This document shows positions 35,518-46,822 of a stretch of 64,000 nt of DNA, one piece after another. The first letter of the stretch is position 1. Each line of letters begins with the position of its first letter. The notes below the pieces were generated by a model, which worked only from the letters and a program-made list of their open reading frames with translations, had not been told where the DNA came from and did not search any database. This stretch comes from Absidia repens (taxonomy: Eukaryota > Mucoromycota > Mucoromycetes > Mucorales > Cunninghamellaceae), in NCBI GenBank assembly GCA_002105175.1, contig MCGE01000005.1:744001-808000 (forward strand), given 5' to 3'. The position numbers and the translations under genes were made by a program.

Positions 35518-36624
35518 ATGAAAACACAAACATTATTACTAGGTGAATACGATTCATCGGTCTTTTCTATATACATTATACCTGAATCTGGTGGCGCGAA
35601 GTCTACTACTAATACAACTGATTACCTTTCTATCGAAGACCTTTATCGATTATTTTTTCATCACTCTCAAAGCGAAATTACATCCTTATTTTTTACTCTT
35701 TATCAACGTCACCCTCTTGATTTTTATCACGACCATCAAAACAAATGCTATATTGCTAAACATCATGCCTTAACAATAGCTAGATCTTTACATTTGTTTG
35801 CTTTGGCAGAATTTTGTACTCTAAGTCATGATGAACTGATCAATCGTGCTGCTGATCCACTTTTTGCTATCACAAATGCCGTCATGCTTCGACCGGCTAC
35901 TCCAAAACTCATGGTCATTGATTGGGATTGGTTTTGCCTATCGCCGGATGCATCCTCAACCTCATTTTTTTCAAACTTTTTAAACGCCGCTGCACGATTC
36001 CTAAATCCCACCACAACCTACCATGGCCACCATCAGTCTTATTTTCCTATTACTTGCGACAAACAAAATGATCATAGCTGGTCTCGTCATTTTTTACCTC
36101 TACCGAATATTGGAACGGAACGAACTATCCAAGCACAGAAGCAACAACAAGCAATTATTGAATGCAGGCAGCGCTTATCAGTGTACTATCAATCAATTTC
36201 CTCCGCCTCACATAAATTACAATCCAAAAAGTCTGCTGCAGCGACAAAGACAAAGACATCATCACCTGTCAATCACAATACCACATTATCGACAATCCTA
36301 TCACCGTCCAGTCATCTTGCTAACGAGTCGAATAAAGCCCAGCAACAAAAGAAAAGAAAATCATCATCATTACCTCTATTAAAGGAAGAATCTTTTTATC
36401 ATCGACAAAAGAAATTAAAATCCTCCCATAGTAACTTGGATTTACTGGCAACACAAGCAACTAAAATGAAAGATTTACCCTTGTCCCCCGAAATATCCCC
36501 ACCACCTCAGCCTATTTTATCACTTCCACCTATTTCAACTTCCAACTCTACTTCATTTCATACATCTCCTTTTATCCAATCCATTTCTTTACCATCTATT
36601 AGAAACGTTTTATCTGACATCTGA
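35518..36624 (+). CDS. Hypothetical protein with KilA/APSES-like or unknown N-terminal domain
   Basis: Single exon, 368 aa. Residues ~1-130 look folded: a beta-like LLLGEYDSSVFSIYII start, then DYLSIEDLYRLFFHHS, FTLYQRHPLDFY and CYIAKHHALTIARSLHLFALAEF. This arrangement vaguely recalls small DNA-binding domains of fungal regulators, but I cannot name a family. The C-terminal half is Ser/Gln/Pro-rich and contains basic clusters (QQKKRKSSS, HRQKKLKSS) that could be nuclear localisation signals, ending in SLPSIRNVLSDI. A TATAAATA sequence lies about 110 nt upstream of the ATG and AATAAT/AATAAA-like signals follow the stop. A transcription regulator is a reasonable guess only. Confidence 0.65.
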   Translation: MKTQTLLLGEYDSSVFSIYIIPESGGAKSTTNTTDYLSIEDLYRLFFHHSQSEITSLFFTLYQRHPLDFYHDHQNKCYIAKHHALTIARSLHLFALAEFCTLSHDELINRAADPLFAITNAVMLRPATPKLMVIDWDWFCLSPDASSTSFFSNFLNAAARFLNPTTTYHGHHQSYFPITCDKQNDHSWSRHFLPLPNIGTERTIQAQKQQQAIIECRQRLSVYYQSISSASHKLQSKKSAAATKTKTSSPVNHNTTLSTILSPSSHLANESNKAQQQKKRKSSSLPLLKEESFYHRQKKLKSSHSNLDLLATQATKMKDLPLSPEISPPPQPILSLPPISTSNSTSFHTSPFIQSISLPSIRNVLSDI

Positions 36625-37463
36625 ACTTTACCCCATTTTGATTTATGAATAATAATAAACAACCATTCCTCCCACGTAGAAGCCGGCACATTTTGTTTAT
36701 GTATTGTTTATATTTATGTTAAAAGCCTCTCTAGAAATGGTTAGAATGAATGCCTTTTTTTTTTTTTTTTTTTACCATTACCCCTGATTTTATTCATTCT
36801 CCGCCTATTTTTGTTTTTCCCCTCGTGCAGACTGTATGATCTTTTTGGCTCCAGTCAAATGACTAGGTATCACTACAAGCATATCGTACTACAACATATC
36901 TTGCGAGGCATCACTTTATAACATATACAAAGAATATATTGGACAGTATACTGATCGGAGGGTTACTCTAAAAGCATATATTTATCTTGTTACATACCCA
37001 TTTTGAAACATCACCTCCCCCTATTTTCACAAACGCAGATCAAAGCGGCTGCTATATAATCTATGTAATGTCGACTTGCATGTCATTGCAGCACTTGGTG
37101 ATCACTGGCATCAGGTTGACAATAAAACCAATCGTTAAAAACGAAAAATAAGGAAAACAAAATGATATCCACGTGATTCAGTTTCAAGCACAAACAAAAA
37201 AAAAAGTGCTTCCGTGGCAGTCGAGTGCTTCTCGATTGAAGTGTGCCATTGCATTTATGGCATGTTTCAGGGTGTGCTGTATTTCTTTAATTTGATTTGT
37301 CAATCAAGCCCGTTAAAATAATTAAATCCCCGCATTTTTTTTTTTTTGGGTTTGGTTTGGTTTGGTTTGGTTTGTTTGTCGTCCTTTCCTTTTTTTTTTT
37401 TCCAGCTCACTCACCTCACAACTTCGATTAAAGCACAGGATAATCATTCTGTCAAACCAAATC
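36625..37463. other. Intergenic
   Basis: 3' flank of the hypothetical gene, then a promoter-like region with a GGTTT tandem (five units of TTTGG near 37348-37372) and a C/T leader. No gene seen. Confidence 0.45.
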
Positions 37464-37819
37464 ATGTCAAAAGTAGGAAAAGCACTTGCTGTGTCTATGG
37501 GTGCTTTAGCAGGCGGTGCCGGTGGATTTTACTTATTGGAAGCATACAAGATAAAAACGAAGGTAAAGCTTTAAGGAATGCCATGTTGTCATCAACTAAC
37601 CATCGCTTCATGGATTCTTCACAGGAAAAGCGACTTGCCCTTCTACTAGAAAAAAGCAGGAACTGGAAAAGCAGGACGAAAAACTATAGGATCCTCATCT
37701 TACACCCTCCTTGGATTGAAAAGGCGAATCTTAGAATTATACACCACTCTACAATATCTTTAGTGTTATTATTATTGTTATTTTTATTTTTATCAATAGA
37801 CTTTGTACATATATATTAA
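37464..37819 (+). CDS. Small single-pass membrane protein
   Basis: Exon 1 (37464-37562) encodes 33 residues: a basic start MSKVGKALAVS, then a Gly/Ala-rich membrane helix (GALAGGAGGFYLLEAY) and KIKTK. The second exon is ambiguous. Using the acceptor at 37624 extends the frame to a stop at 37819 (98 aa, with an odd Leu-rich tail). Using a CAG acceptor at about 37654 gives ELEKQDEKL-stop, a 42-aa protein whose charged helix follows naturally from KIKTK. The shape resembles tiny inner-mitochondrial-membrane proteins. I favour the short form; family not identified. Confidence 0.5.
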
Positions 37820-37909
37820 AAAAGGAAGTGATGGAGATCGATCTATTAGTCCATTTGCTTCTATACTCTTATTTTGCTGCACTCTGTTGAATACCTTCTC
37901 AATTGTTAG

Positions 37910-38115
37910 AACACGTACACTGTTTGGATGAAGGTCAATTAAAAAATGGTGATGCGGTGCAAAGTAAAAATACAGTACATACTCAAAATTTTTTTTAGGA
38001 TCACTTACTCACTGTCTGTATTCGCAGTTGATGACAAAAAAATGGATGTACATCAGGATGCTTACAACTCAAGCTCAAACGTCAATGTTATTGGATGGAC
38101 GCAACGCCTATACAT
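37910..38115 (+). CDS. Orphan exon pair of an uncharacterised gene
   Basis: Two exons (37910-37933, 38028-38115) have consistent phases and clear signals: TTGTTAG acceptor, GGTCAATT donor, a TTCGCAG acceptor and a CATGTGAGT donor. Together they read HVHCLDEV plus DDKKMDVHQDAYNSSSNVN and VIGWTQRLYM. Upstream and downstream exons could not be joined convincingly. They may belong to the 37464 gene by alternative splicing, to a separate small gene, or be a remnant. Confidence 0.3.
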
Positions 38116-39374
38116 GTGAGTGCTCTCCAATCATCAGTCTACTCACCAAATTTGTTTGGATATGTGACATCTGGCTGGTTGAATTTTTTATGATCAATCT
38201 GTGGAAACTAGAGGTAATCAGTAGTATATATTAGAGAAAAACATGGTGCGATAAATCGGTACATATGACTGACTCTGCATTTTTTATGGGATAGGGATTT
38301 TTGAATCTACATGTGATTTGTGAGCAAGTCATACTGTATGATCAACAATTTATTGCACCATATATACCGATCTGATTCCCTCAAATGTTCAACTCGGGTC
38401 CTGTGTGTAGACATTTTCTTGCTTTGCTGCAGATGAATCATATGGACCCTGATGAAATTGCGACTTGGGCACTGGTGTTGGTACTACATCTACTACTATC
38501 TATCCGCCATTGAAACACAAAATTCAATACATCATCATCATCATCAATAATACTGCCTTTATAAACGGACTCCTCTGACTAATAGATAGCCCCCACTACA
38601 TACAACCTTCATTTAGGAATAGTTTGTATTTTATATATTCCTCCTTTTTCGTTTTATATCATTCGAATAAAAATGTTTTTTTTTTTATGTTTATATCAAA
38701 TATATCAACAATGAAATAGTCTTTTGATCTTTTATATTGCTTCATCGTCTTTTTGATACTTGAGACTTTTTTCACTGAGCCCATCACCTGTCTTCAATTA
38801 CATAACCCTTTCACTCCACTAAAAAAAGGGAAACCGTTAGGAAAGTGTGCGTTTTTTCGCCTCCCATTTCGTGCTATTTATGATTATATAATCAAAGCAA
38901 TCTTCACCCAAACTTCGTAGACTCCTGCCCAACATTACTTTGCGCAACTATTCCTCACTGTAATTTCCTCAATGCTCATTAACACTATTTTAGCACGTAT
39001 ACTGATTGTATCCATCTGATTTCATCCTGACTTTCTACACCCGATCTTAAACAACTTCTCATGTCAAACATAGTCCCAATAGATCCTACCACTATGATCA
39101 GACCAGAATCTAACCGTCCTTGTCCTGCTTTTTTTTTTCTTTCTTTCTATGCTATACGATTTCAACCCGCATCAATACCTTTTCATAATTAGAAGGTATG
39201 GCTTGTTGTCCCCATTTTCTTTAACCTATCACTTGCCAACACATCTCTGATATACAACGTTCATAATAATAACAAAAAAATTCAAAAAAATTAAGATTTC
39301 AAAAATCAAAAGCTACAAATTGGTTTATTATAAAAAAAAAAAAAAATCCAACTGAACTATATGCTATATCTATC
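38116..39374. other. Intergenic
   Basis: No gene supported. A frame at about 38433-38513 follows a good TGCTGCAG acceptor but leads nowhere. The right part is the 3' flank of the TMEM209-like gene. Confidence 0.4.
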
Positions 39375-41504
39375 CTACAAATGGAAAATATCGTCCTTGA
39401 GTCTACATCAAATAAAACAAAATCGGTGAGTCTATATAATCACTTGCGAAACTTTTGTTTTCCGACTTACTCTTCAGTAATAAAAAAGAAAACCAAAAGA
39501 AACAAGAAAACACCGCCTTCTTCCTACAAAAGCACGCACAAATAATCCGTTAGTTCCCAACGCTTTCAAATTTCAGCTTCGCAGTGCTTTTCTTAGAATA
39601 CTTACAGGAATCAGAGGTGGCACAACGTTGGGCATTTCATATTTCATAAATGTCTTGAAGGCATGCATAAGGATCTAGTAAGAGTGAAGCAAAACGACGA
39701 AATAATTCGGTAAGTAGCAAGTCTTACATCTCTCCTCCCTCCCTTCCGTCCTATTTATTCTTTCTTACAATATCATCACCAGGCAGGTCACTATTTTGTT
39801 TTGTCCAATGGAATGATTGCAAGCTACTGCAGGATCCCAGATCTATTATTCAAAAGAAATACACAAAAGATAATCAGTAAGCCTACACGCATGTTTTATC
39901 TATTTTACACAATCACTGACCTTTAATACGTTCAGAAACATATTGCCTGTTTTCAACGGAATCACTATATCCAGGAAGATAAATCGCCTCTTTCAAAATA
40001 ATCTATATCATCATAATTAAACGTAAGTAAGCTTTTTTTTGATCAGCTTTTCTTCACCTTCCGTACCCTTCACCCCTCCCCCTCCTTCGCCTGCTTTTCG
40101 TTCTTACCAATTTTGGTTCAAAGTGTAGAATCGAAGCCATGATGTTTTCAGGGCAGTTGGCCATAATGTGGGGATGGATTTGTTGATTGACTTGGGTGAT
40201 GCTTGTAGCCAAAGGATGGAAAACTTTACTAGCCAACCACTAAAAAAACAAAAAAAAAAAGAAAAAAAAGGGTGTTTTGTTAGTATAAAGACGATCCCTG
40301 CTGCTTTTTTTTTTTTTTTTTTTTTTTGCTTACCTTGGTCAACCGATCTCGATACAGGTATTGTAAATCAGAAGTTACGACTTTTTCCCAGTGTTCATTC
40401 ATTAACGCTACTTGTTCTTCACGGAAATCATCTTCCATTTTGCTCGTCCGAGAAAGCTGCCAGAGCGTCTTATCCATGCGTTTGGCAGGCGGTCGAGGGG
40501 GTTGGATTGAGGGGGCAAATGACAGTGAAGGTGCTAATCGAGTTTGTTGTCTAGCTTCCATATCCAGTCGTTCTGATTCTTCCAGCATTCGTTTCAGATC
40601 GTAGCTTGGGTAATCTTGGTGAGACGCTAATACGGGTTTGTCGTTCATGCCACTGGTGATGATGCTTCGGTTCAGCCCTCCGTAAATTCTATTTCTTTCA
40701 GTGGCGTCCGTGGTGTGTAGTCTAACGCTGCTTTGGTATCGTGTATCAGGTTGTCCATACGTTCGGAATAAAGTAGTAGTAGTAGGGATAATTGCCTCTA
40801 TAGTATTAATCGTGGATGATTTAGGATCTGTAGTCAAAGGACGATGGTTTATTTGGTTCGCTGTTGACAATGGCATTGGTGTCGTTGTTGTTGCTAACGG
40901 CGTTGTCGGCGGTATTGTTGATCCCTTTTTGCTGGACTTGTTAAAGACTGCGTATATATATCCAGAAATGGAGTTCGTTAATGGTGTATAAACTAGATCA
41001 AGATAAAATAAAAACAAGAAAGTTCGTGTCAATATTGAAGTATGTTGCTGCAGTCCCTTCCCGCCCACCCCAAACAATACCAGGGAGGCCAATAAAATGG
41101 TCAATAAAAGGAATTCCCAGGTTTGTAACGATAACGTAGAGGCAGTACCCAGTAAACACCCTAACTATGATACAGATAAAAAACAAACGAATAAGACTAT
41201 TAGTATGAGTAAAAATTGCAAGCAACTAAGAATATATTTTACCAGTCAACCAGATTGGTAAGTAATTGAAGACGAATCCCAGATAGATCGAGTTAAACAG
41301 TGTATGTATTCCCAACAAAACCAGAAGGAATAGTATATGCTCTTTCACGTAAAGCTCCTTGACGCTTTGGCATACAAAAAAAGCTTTTATAATCCCCAGC
41401 ATAGTTGGCGAGTTGAAGGAAGGAGAAAAGGAGCCAAAAAACAAACCAGAAAAGCAGAAAAACAAAGGATTCAACATTTTGCGCGAATTTTTGAATCTCA
41501 GCAT
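39375..41504 (-). CDS. TMEM209-like nuclear-envelope protein (cytochrome B561 N-terminal family)
   Basis: Eight exons (41504-41243, 41160-40334, 40239-40108, 40002-39921, 39842-39769, 39674-39606, 39523-39471, 39402-39375) give 508 aa; human TMEM209 is ~560. Two or more N-terminal membrane segments (HILFLLVLLGIHTLF; LLLTILLASLVLFGV) precede a disordered linker. A conserved region holds DLQYLYRDRLTKWLASKVFHPL, GSCSSLQSFHWTKQNSDLPGDD and ILMHAFKTFMKYEMP, paralleling the TMEM209 order. TMEM209 is an inner nuclear membrane protein that interacts with nucleoporins. The last two exons are weaker: they rest on a CTAAC branch point and GTAAGT donor, and the C-terminal region is shorter than in animals. 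Start assigned to the Met nearest the divergent neighbour. Confidence 0.72.
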
Positions 41505-41523
41505 TTGCCTCAAAATTTTTGTG

Positions 41524-41554
<31 letters not shown>

Positions 41555-41579
41555 GCCTGTTCTTCTTTTCTTGTGACAA
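41505..41579. promoter_or_regulatory. Compact bidirectional promoter
   Basis: Only about 75 bp separate the divergent start codons of the TMEM209-like gene and PSMG3. The segment is dominated by a T run of about 24 nt (41531-41554), which likely acts as a nucleosome-free element for both directions. Confidence 0.5.
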
Positions 41580-42107
41580 ATGGCAGACCAAACTTTTCCC
41601 ATCGTTAATAAACGAGCAGCAATAACTATTAATGATCTCCACACAGAAATATTACTGACTGGATACAGCGACAAGATATTTATTGTTGTAACTCAATACG
41701 GTCGCATTGGAAGTTTGGTAAGCACAACCACTACAAAAAGAAAGGAAGGGGGGGGGGTACAGGGGAGGGGATGATAGCTAGCTCAAAGTTACAGAAACCA
41801 AACGATTGACTTTTCTTTTTTGTTGATGTAGATTCAAACAACACTAGATGTTCCAGCAAACCTGGCTCGCAATCCTTCAGCAGCACCAACGACAAGTCAA
41901 TTCCTACTTGGTGAATCCATTGGACCACAAAGTGATTTGTATACCCTGTATGCCACCTCCATCTCTCAAGCCATTGCTGCCATGAATCCAAACGAGTCTC
42001 GACCTGTTTTATTAGGCATTGCTTTGAAACCTTTGGACGATATGGCTTTACAACGACAGGCCTTCCATCAAATTACTGATTCCATCATGGCCAATCCTGT
42101 CTGGTAG
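41580..42107 (+). CDS. PSMG3: Proteasome assembly chaperone 3
   Basis: Two exons (41580-41717, 41832-42107) give 137 aa; PSMG3 proteins are ~120-140. The N-terminal beta strands (ITINDLHTEILLTGYSDKIFIVVTQYGRIGSL) match the human QVVCTAFSSHILVVVTQFGKMGTL pattern. The middle holds FLLGE, then RPVLLGIALKP, and the protein ends in the family-typical VW. PAC3 pairs with PAC4 and guides assembly of the 20S proteasome alpha ring in the cytosol. The intron is phase 0 with a GTAAGC donor. Poly(A)-like AATAAA occurs near 42208. Confidence 0.85.
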
Positions 42108-42756
42108 TAGTAGTCCCCCCAGTTACTGTCACATTTAGTATAGCTTTGATTGTATATTATTCCCCTTCACTCCATTTAGTTTGTATCTTTGTGATGTTGT
42201 ATTAATTAATAAATTTGTGATTTGTATATTTTGCCTATATATCTTTATGCTATTGTCTATCTACAATATTGTTTACTATTTGTGCATATGGATGTGTCTG
42301 CTAGTGTCCACGGCTATAAATATGTGGTCAATTGTATTTTGTAGTTAATTTTGCACCGAAATTTTGTTCAATCACATTTCTAGTCCCACTCATATCCCAT
42401 CATTAAATAATACATTATTTGATTGCCTTCCAGACATATCCTGTACTCTTGTAAGAAGCCTCCTAGTTCTAATAAATTTCTATACTGTTATCCCACATCC
42501 ATGATTTTCTTTCCACTCCTCAATTATTCTGCCAAAATCGGTATCAAATGGATAAGCCAGAAACAAAAAAAAAAAAAAAGAAGTACATAAATAAAGGCTC
42601 TGGCGATATGCCAGAATATTTATTATCTATCATACATGATATAAAAAAATACGAAACTAATAAATGCATTGGGGATAAAAAGATAAACTAAACTACTAAA
42701 TATATATATAAAAAAAGTACGAAAAAGATATAAAGCTGGATTAAACTAATGAATCA
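42108..42756. other. Convergent intergenic region
   Basis: 3' UTRs of PSMG3 (+) and SPB4 (-) with AT-rich filler and an A run near 42567. No gene seen. Confidence 0.5.
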
Positions 42757-45197
42757 CTATTCTACATTTTCAAGATCACCATCGCCCATCATAGTATCGA
42801 AGTCCTTGCGAGTGAGTTTTCCCTTTCTAACCTTTTTGGCCAGTCGTTCTTCCTTCGCTAGGTCATCCCAGTCGTCGTCACCATCATCGTCATCATCCAT
42901 CTTGTCACTAGCCTTTTCACTTTCTTGTTTTCGTTTCAAATAATCATTTTTCCTATCTTTCTTTAAACGTCTATCTTGTTTTCGTTCTTTAGCTTCAGTT
43001 TTATTTGACCATGCAGATGATCTACAAATAATAATAATCAGTAACCAGCATTCCCCTCTTATCGAGAGCTCCATATGTTACTTTTATACTTACTTTTTTG
43101 GCTTTCGTTCATCAAATGAGGGCTTTTTAGGTCTTGCAGCATATTCCTTCATTTCACGCTGTCGTTTCAATTCTCTTTGCTTGTCAGTATATGCATAAGA
43201 ATCCCACTATGTCATTCAATAAAAGCATAATAAATAAACACGTAGGCACAAACACACAGATGTATACATATGTCTTGAGACCAGTAGTACTTACGTCTAT
43301 ATCGGCATTTACAAAGGTCGTTTGATTGGAGTTTTTGAGTTCTGGCATTTTGGGAAGCTAAAACAAAAAAAAGTACAATTAGTATTTGTTATTCTAACCT
43401 TTTTTTTTATTCTTTCTCCTCCCCCTCAGAATTTTACCTTCAATAGACCATAACCGGTGGCTACACGACCCAAATCAAGATCCTTTAAACGGAAGATGTA
43501 GCTTGCTTCATGTTTGGTATAAGCACGCGCCCAAGACACAAAAGCCTTCATACCTCTATCATGCATATCCCTATCCGTCTTGACAGTATTCCGGAAGTCT
43601 TGTATCATTTCATCCACCGAAGGATCAACCACTTGCTGACTAATAACATCCTTATCTAGACCATCATCGTTCGACGTGCCATCGCCATCACCACCCATAC
43701 CTTCAGCAGTATCATCAGGAACCACAAATGAATTGTCTTTGGTTTCGCCATAAGGGAGTCGGTAGTTGGAGCGTACCAAAGGGATCTTTCGAAGTTTCAA
43801 GAATTCCACATACGCTTCTTCCCGACCACGTACGAGGAGGACTGTTGCTTTGCCTTTGCGTCCAGCACGAGCAGCACGACCACAGCGATGAGCAAATGCT
43901 TTGGGATCTTGAGGAGGATCTACTTGAATGACATAGTCCACGTCAGGAATATCCAGGCCGCGAGAAGCGACATCGGTACAGAGCAGAATCGCTGGCACAG
44001 CCGGTGGTAACTGTGTGAAGCTGGTGTAAGTTGCCGTTCGACGTTTCGTTTCCATTTGACCATGTAGAGAGTGGATATCATAGCCGGATAGAGAAGGCAG
44101 TTTTTTCAATAGTTTAAAAAAGTAGTCCACACAAGCACATGTTGCCACATACACAATGAATTTCCGAGCTCCTTCCATCTGTTGCAGTTCATGCTCCAAT
44201 AATCGTACCACTTGCGTCCATTTTTGTTCCGCATCACATACAATATAATCGATTTCCAAAGACGCAGGTGTTCGTTGTGTGTTCCCTTTATTCATTAAAT
44301 CCTCCACCTTGACAACAACCCGAACTGGATTGCGAAGCCCCGCCTTGACTAGATTGGAGATGGCGTCTGTCATGGTAGCAGAGAACAAGCCTGTACGCCG
44401 TTGTTTTGGTAATTGTGCGATAATGTGGTTGAGTTGCTGAGAGAATCCCATGTCCAATAATCTGTCTGCTTCATCCATCACTAGTATTTCCAGCTCCTTT
44501 GTATTCACCAGTTTGTTCGATTTCATCAACATTTCTTCCAATCGTCCGGGTGTGCCAATAAGGATGCGTGGCTGTTCTTTGTTAAAATTCAGCATGTCTT
44601 GTTGAAGTGTCGTTGTTCCACCAATATATAAGCCAAGTTTAAGTTGATCAGATCGTGGGTGATCCTGTACGAATGAAGCGAACACTGAATGAATCTGTAT
44701 GGCAAGTTCACTAAAAAAGAAGAACAGTTTGAGTATTGTATACTTGGATGATATTATTATCTCTTGGGAGGGAAGGGGTTCTTACCGAGTAGGTGTAATG
44801 ATCATGGCGCCAATTTCGTGATTTTTCAGAGGATCTTCACGTCGTAGAAGCTTTTCAATAATAGGAATGACAAACGCCAGTGTTTTTCCAGATCCAGTAA
44901 CCGCCTATACAAATTGACAATAAACTCACGTTAGTATAAGAATTGATTAGCCTCGTTGCTCTATAGTACCTCTACTACAACATCCTTGTTTTTCATAAAG
45001 AGAGGAATGGCACCAGCTTGAACAGGAGTCATAGTGTCGAATCCCATAAGGGTAAGCTGTTCTAGACTACATGATAAAAGGAAAAACATGAGTTTATTGT
45101 ACCAAGATACCGCCCATAAAGGTAGATCTTACATTTCATCACTAAGCGGTGTCGGTAATGTGGACCAAGAACCGGCATGATTGGGAACTGCTGTCAT
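42757..45197 (-). CDS. SPB4: ATP-dependent RNA helicase Spb4/DDX55
   Basis: Seven exons (45197-45133, 45066-44970, 44904-44786, 44710-43438, 43357-43295, 43206-43094, 43021-42757) encode 664 aa. All DEAD-box motifs are visible: Q motif [18 protein letters not shown], Ia PTRELA, Ib [44 protein letters not shown]. The post-helicase region has the Spb4-type F-L---K-IPL block, ...[44 protein letters not shown] and a long Lys-rich/acidic tail. Spb4 acts in 60S pre-ribosome maturation in the nucleolus, remodelling 25S rRNA. A GAC/GAT microsatellite in the last exon gives an acidic patch. Confidence 0.94.
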
Positions 45198-46069
45198 GAC
45201 TCTGGAGTGCAGGAAAAAAAAAAAAAAAAAAGGTTGGAGAAAAAAGAAGTTAGGAAAAGGAAACCGAAAAGTTGATAGGGCAGAAATAAACAAGCCACTC
45301 CGGCGGCATTTTAAAAAAAAGTGCATGAATATAGGGCTCACTTTTTAAGGTGAAGTAAAAAAAATTAAACTTCTTTTGAGCACATGTGATGTGTGTGTGT
45401 GTGTGTGTGTGTGTGTGTCGAAAGAGATGATTGACTCAGGTGATGATACTACTTTAAAAAGTAATTAATAGAAGCTGTATTGTTTACATGCACGATACTC
45501 CTTCACTCATATAAGATCTGAACGAACATCTTTTATTTTATTTACAGTATCACCTTTGTATCTCTTATGATACGATGTGGTTATAAAAGGGCCGCATCAA
45601 CCAATAAGATACCCACTCTACATGCTTTTATTTTGTTGTTGATTTTTTCTCATGATTTTAATGTTGCAAAAAGAAAAACACAAAGCGCTGCTACAATTCA
45701 CACGATCCCCCTTACTGAACCTGCTTGTTGTGTAGAATGAGACAAATGATTTGTCACTGGTACGAGATGTCAAGAGGAGTAAAGTAAAGAGAAAAAGATC
45801 AGATCATATAATATTAAAAATAAGATAACCATGTTTTAAACTAGTTTACGATTTTTTATGTAGAGAATATCTATAAAAAGAATACTGTACATACTTCGCT
45901 TTTGATTGACTTGGTCGTCGTTTATTTATCAAATGACGACGATACATGTGTGAGAAAAAAAAAAAATCTCGAAAGATATATAAGTGAGCGCATTTTTTTT
46001 TTCCCTCCCATCCTTACGTTTTCTTATTTACTTTACTCATACATAAATATCACTTGAATCCCCGTCGCT
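45198..46069. other. Divergent intergenic region with (GT)n
   Basis: Contains a (GT)n run of about 29 nt at 45390-45418, a T/A run near 45213-45231, and the promoter side of the 136-aa zinc protein gene. No gene supported. Confidence 0.55.
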
Positions 46070-46581
46070 ATGGATACTCAATTCAACCATGAAAATGATT
46101 TACAAAACTGTGTCGATGCTGACTATGTCACATTAAATGGATTCAGCTTTTGTACCCGCCACGGTTTAGAAGTTTGTGAAAAGGTAAGATACACAAATGT
46201 TTTCGTTTTTTTTTTTAAAAAAAAGGGACAACCGTCGTCTTTGCTAACTTGCTCGGAAAATACTCTTGCGATGATTATTGCCAGTGTCCTATTGATTCTA
46301 TTAGTGATAACAACTCGAAAATAGAGGAAATGTTAACGGAAAAGTTATCTGAAGAAGAGATTGAAAAGAAATGGAAGGGTGATAGCAGATCTCCTTTTTC
46401 GGTCACCAAACAATGGACTAGGGTCGGCTCTGGCAAACCTGGCTGTTTGGAGCATAAAACAGTTGCTTGCCCCGAATGTTTCAATTGGGGTGACAAGATT
46501 TTATCCGATATTCAAGGAAAAAAGAAAACCAAGCGTGCTGCTCGTAAAGGAAAAGATAAAAGTAATACTCGCCTAGAATAG
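46070..46581 (+). CDS. Small protein with two identical C-x2-H-x4-C-x2-C zinc motifs
   Basis: Two exons (46070-46183, 46285-46581) give 136 aa. I chose the acceptor at 46284, preceded by a CTAAC branch-point match, because it alone restores a zinc motif: C28-x2-H31-x4-C36-x2-C39. A second motif with exactly the same spacing is C92-x2-H95-x4-C100-x2-C103. Between them is a charged helical segment (SKIEEMLTEKLSEEEIEKKW), and the tail is Lys/Arg-rich (KKKTKRAARKGKDK). The motif resembles the short CxxH...CxxC fingers found in uncharacterised fungal proteins; MYND-like or nucleic-acid-binding roles are guesses. Skipping the intron or using the earlier AG at about 46226 leads to stops or loses C39. 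Confidence 0.72.
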
Positions 46582-46822
46582 TTTTCTTCTGGAGCTACTA
46601 TCCCACTGTTTTATATAAAGGGAATAAATTTGACTTTTTGTGAATATTTGTTACTTGATACTTGATCTTACACTTTGAATTTCAAATCCCGCTTTTTTTT
46701 TTTTTTGTATTTTCCTGTCTTTCCTTAATATTATTATCTTTTTTCTCTTTGTTTTCTTTACACTATATACACTTTGTAGACACATATAAATACACCCACT
46801 TACATTTGTATACCTACATATT

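Noticed and set aside
46184..46284. Using the earlier AG (about 46226) as acceptor in the zinc-motif gene
   Set aside because: It gives either a premature stop or loses the fourth zinc ligand C39; the later acceptor has a branch point and restores the motif.
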